NCBI GenBank assembly: GCA_005878995.1
Contig: VBME01000024.1
Span: 1 to 13,253, forward strand
Direction: 5' to 3'
Length of the DNA stretch: 13,253 bases
Origin: Methanobacteriota archaeon
GTDB taxonomy: Archaea > Thermoplasmatota > Thermoplasmata > RBG-16-68-12
Numbering within the stretch: position 1 is the first letter of the stretch; the number at the start of each line of letters is the position of its first letter. The notes under the pieces were generated by a model. That model did not search any database and was not told the origin of the DNA. It was given only the letters and a program-made list of their open reading frames with translations. Positions 12,107 to 13,253 of this stretch are shown one piece after another. The translations under genes were made by a program, and so were the position numbers.

Positions 12107-12493
12107 TCACCGGTACTGTCCGCAGGAGTGACAGTACCATCGAGAGTATTGCGGATACCACGTCATCGGGTTGCCGCAGACGGGGCAGGCCGCCGGCACC
12201 GCGGGAGGCGGGTACGGGGGGTAGCCTCCGTACGCGACCGGATATCCGCCTCCGATCGGATGGTTCTCGCGGACCACGAGATAAATCACGAGCACGATCA
12301 CAAAGCCGACGACGGTCCCCAAGACGGTCCCGATGACGAGGAGGATCACCCACACCGCCGCGTCCATCCCGCGGCGCTGAGCGTCCCCGTACATCCAGAG
12401 GGCCCCCGCGACGAGGATCGCGAAACTGACGAGGCAGATTGCTATGAGGATGAGCAGCAATCCGCCGACCAGAATCTGGAAGGCCGTCTCCAC
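12107..12493 (-). CDS. Two-helix membrane protein with C-terminal zinc ribbon
   Basis: This 128-residue protein has two transmembrane helices (about residues 5-32 and 47-74) joined by the short loop YGDAQRRGMDAAVW. A linker rich in G, Y and P follows (GGGYPVAYGGYPPYPPP), then a C2C2 zinc ribbon with Cys103, Cys106, Cys121 and Cys124 (CPVCG, CHSCG). The helix pair with D-x2-R-R-G-M-D-A-A-x-W between its members resembles a common archaeal and bacterial two-helix module whose role is unknown. The order helices, proline-rich linker, ribbon is the same as in the protein at 775-1773. The start is GTG 12493. The last codons form part of a perfect inverted repeat. No specific function can be given. 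Confidence 0.82.
   Translation of the reverse strand: METAFQILVGGLLLILIAICLVSFAILVAGALWMYGDAQRRGMDAAVWVILLVIGTVLGTVVGFVIVLVIYLVVRENHPIGGGYPVAYGGYPPYPPPAVPAACPVCGNPMTWYPQYSRWYCHSCGQYR
12112..12138. repeat. Perfect inverted repeat over the last codons of the zinc-ribbon gene
   Basis: GGTACTGTC and GACAGTACC form a 9-base-pair stem with a 9-base loop. It covers the codons for the last zinc-binding pair of the gene at 12107-12493, just before its stop. It could act as a hairpin at the mRNA end, or it could follow from the near-symmetric codons of the motif W-Y-C-H-S-C-G-Q-Y. Confidence 0.6.
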
Positions 12494-12565
12494 GGTCAGC
12501 CGCGGCGATACGTTCCTGAGTCTATTTCAGGATATCGAGGCAGTCCTCGCCTTGTCCGGCACCGG

Positions 12566-12751
12566 TCACGCCTTCAAAGTCGGGACCTTCCGCGTGGTGC
12601 TGTCCGTGTTCGCTCCGCTCACGGGGGTGTTGCTGACGCTCTCCTTGAGGCCGCAGTGCTCGCACTCGATCCAGATTCGCGTCGAAAGGTACTACCAGTT
12701 CCACGTCGGCTTGCCGCACCGTGGGCAGTTCTCCGGATGGAGCGGACGCAT
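12566..12751 (-). pseudogene. Small zinc-ribbon protein gene interrupted by an in-frame TAG
   Basis: From ATG 12751 the frame encodes MRPLHPENCPRCGKPTWNW, then TAG at 12692-12694 (codon 20), then YLSTRIWIECEHCGLKESVS and a hydrophilic tail to TGA at 12566-12568. Reading through gives 61 residues with a proper C2C2 zinc ribbon, Cys9, Cys12, Cys30 and Cys33, and 17 residues between the pairs. The TAG lies in the hairpin between them, so neither half alone can form the ribbon. A single base change from TAC (Tyr) or TGG (Trp) would explain it; so would a sequencing error, a recent inactivation, or decoding of the TAG. Four surer genes in this window end in TAG, so it works as a stop here. The gene lies 52 bases after htrA on the same strand. 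Confidence 0.65.
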
Positions 12752-12803
12752 CGCCGTGCGCAACGTGGAACCGGGTTTGAACGTTTCGGGCTGCGTCTCG
12801 AAT

Positions 12804-13253
12804 TCAGAACGGGCGGCTCGCGAGGGTCGCTTTGATTCGAATCTTTTGGCCGCGGCGCTCCGCCTCGATGTCGACGGCGTCGCCGATCGCCCGTTCGCGC
12901 AAGGCGTCCACGAGATCCGCGACGCCGGCGAGAGGTCGTCCGCCGAGGGTCGTGATGACGTCGCCCACCTGGAGTCCCGCAATCTCCGCGGGAGACTTCG
13001 CCGACACCTCAGCGAGGAAGACGCCTTGACGGCTCGCGATCCCGTAGTACGAAGCAACTCGCCGGTCGACGTCGTAGCCCGCAACGCCGAGCCAAGGCCG
13101 CTGCACATGGCCGTGTTCGAGGATTTGCCGCGAGATGCCGAGCGCCGCGTTGATCGGAATCGCGAACCCGATGCCTTCCGCGTACGGGATCGTTGCCGTG
13201 TTGATCGCCACGACGCGTCCTTGGAGGTCCACGAGGGGCCCGCCGCTGTTCCC
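12804..13253 (-). CDS. HtrA/DegP-type serine protease with PDZ domain, cut by window edge
   Basis: The visible part (149 residues) starts at the window edge exactly with the catalytic serine motif GNSGGPLVDLQGRV; the serine codon is at 13245-13247. It continues with INTATIPYAEGIGFAIPINA, the closing part of a trypsin-like domain. A PDZ domain follows (about visible residues 55-145): LGVAGYDVDRRVASYYGIAS, GVFLAEVSAKSPAEIAGLQV and GDVITTLGGRPLAGVADLVD. HtrA proteases cut misfolded proteins, usually outside the cell membrane or anchored to it. The histidine and aspartate of the triad and any signal or membrane segment lie beyond the window. There is one PDZ domain before the stop at 12804. Confidence 0.93.
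   Translation of the reverse strand, partial: GNSGGPLVDLQGRVVAINTATIPYAEGIGFAIPINAALGISRQILEHGHVQRPWLGVAGYDVDRRVASYYGIASRQGVFLAEVSAKSPAEIAGLQVGDVITTLGGRPLAGVADLVDALRERAIGDAVDIEAERRGQKIRIKATLASRPF

Noticed and set aside
1..13253. Genome-wide use of TAG as a sense codon
   Set aside because: TAG ends rpl21e, DUF655 and both winged-helix regulator genes at the expected places, so it acts as a normal stop in most genes here.
1..13253. CRISPR array, tRNA, rRNA, insertion sequence or integrase
   Set aside because: No regularly spaced repeats, cloverleaf-like stretches, rRNA signatures or transposase motifs were found on either strand by reading.

Overview
The window reads as chromosomal DNA of a high-GC archaeon. 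The evidence is a set of archaeal informational genes: RNA polymerase subunit Rpb4 (rpoF), ribosomal protein L21e, tRNA pseudouridine synthase Pus10, a DUF655 protein, Sec61-beta, the chromatin protein Alba and the DNA repair protein NreA. Several starts lie about 25 to 30 bases from archaeal TATA-like boxes (TTTATC, TTTAAG or TTAAG types). That spacing suggests leaderless transcripts, while genes inside operons carry GGTGA or GGAGG Shine-Dalgarno sites. The gene set and base composition would suit Thermoplasmatota, but this placement is inference from recall, not a search.

Layout. Positions 1-399 hold the end of a zinc-ribbon protein cut by the window edge. Facing it are a NIPSNAP-like protein (416-721) and a six-helix membrane protein with a zinc-ribbon tail (775-1773). 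Positions about 1870-2840 are visibly less GC-rich and hold small, mostly membrane, proteins of unknown function, including a 50-residue one. A Nudix hydrolase follows (start 3826); its frame runs on, without a stop, antisense to a four-helix membrane gene on the other strand (2888-3337). nreA (3849-5171) is divergent from a winged-helix regulator with a duplicated C-terminal helical module (5273-6082).

The core block 6079-8475 is a tight minus-strand operon: pus10, rpl21e, rpoF, DUF655. Its stop codons are embedded in, or overlap, the next gene's ribosome binding site. Next come a TauE/SafE exporter and DUF1634 pair (8506-9767), alba (9817-10089) and the divergent Sec61-beta gene (10230-10397). 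Positions 10477-12017 form a compact four-gene plus-strand operon: a four-helix membrane protein, a coiled-coil winged-helix regulator, an acidic 95-residue protein and a basic 87-residue protein. I recognise no known system in it. The right end has a two-helix zinc-ribbon membrane protein (12107-12493), a small zinc-ribbon gene interrupted by an in-frame TAG (12566-12751), and the C-terminal half of an HtrA-type serine protease running off the window (12804-13253).

The most unusual items are the TAG codon inside the 12566-12751 zinc ribbon, the Nudix frame overlapping a real gene antisense, and the four-gene unit at 10477-12017. No tRNA, rRNA, CRISPR array, transposase or integrase was seen. 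No stretch above 300 bases lacks a plausible gene.
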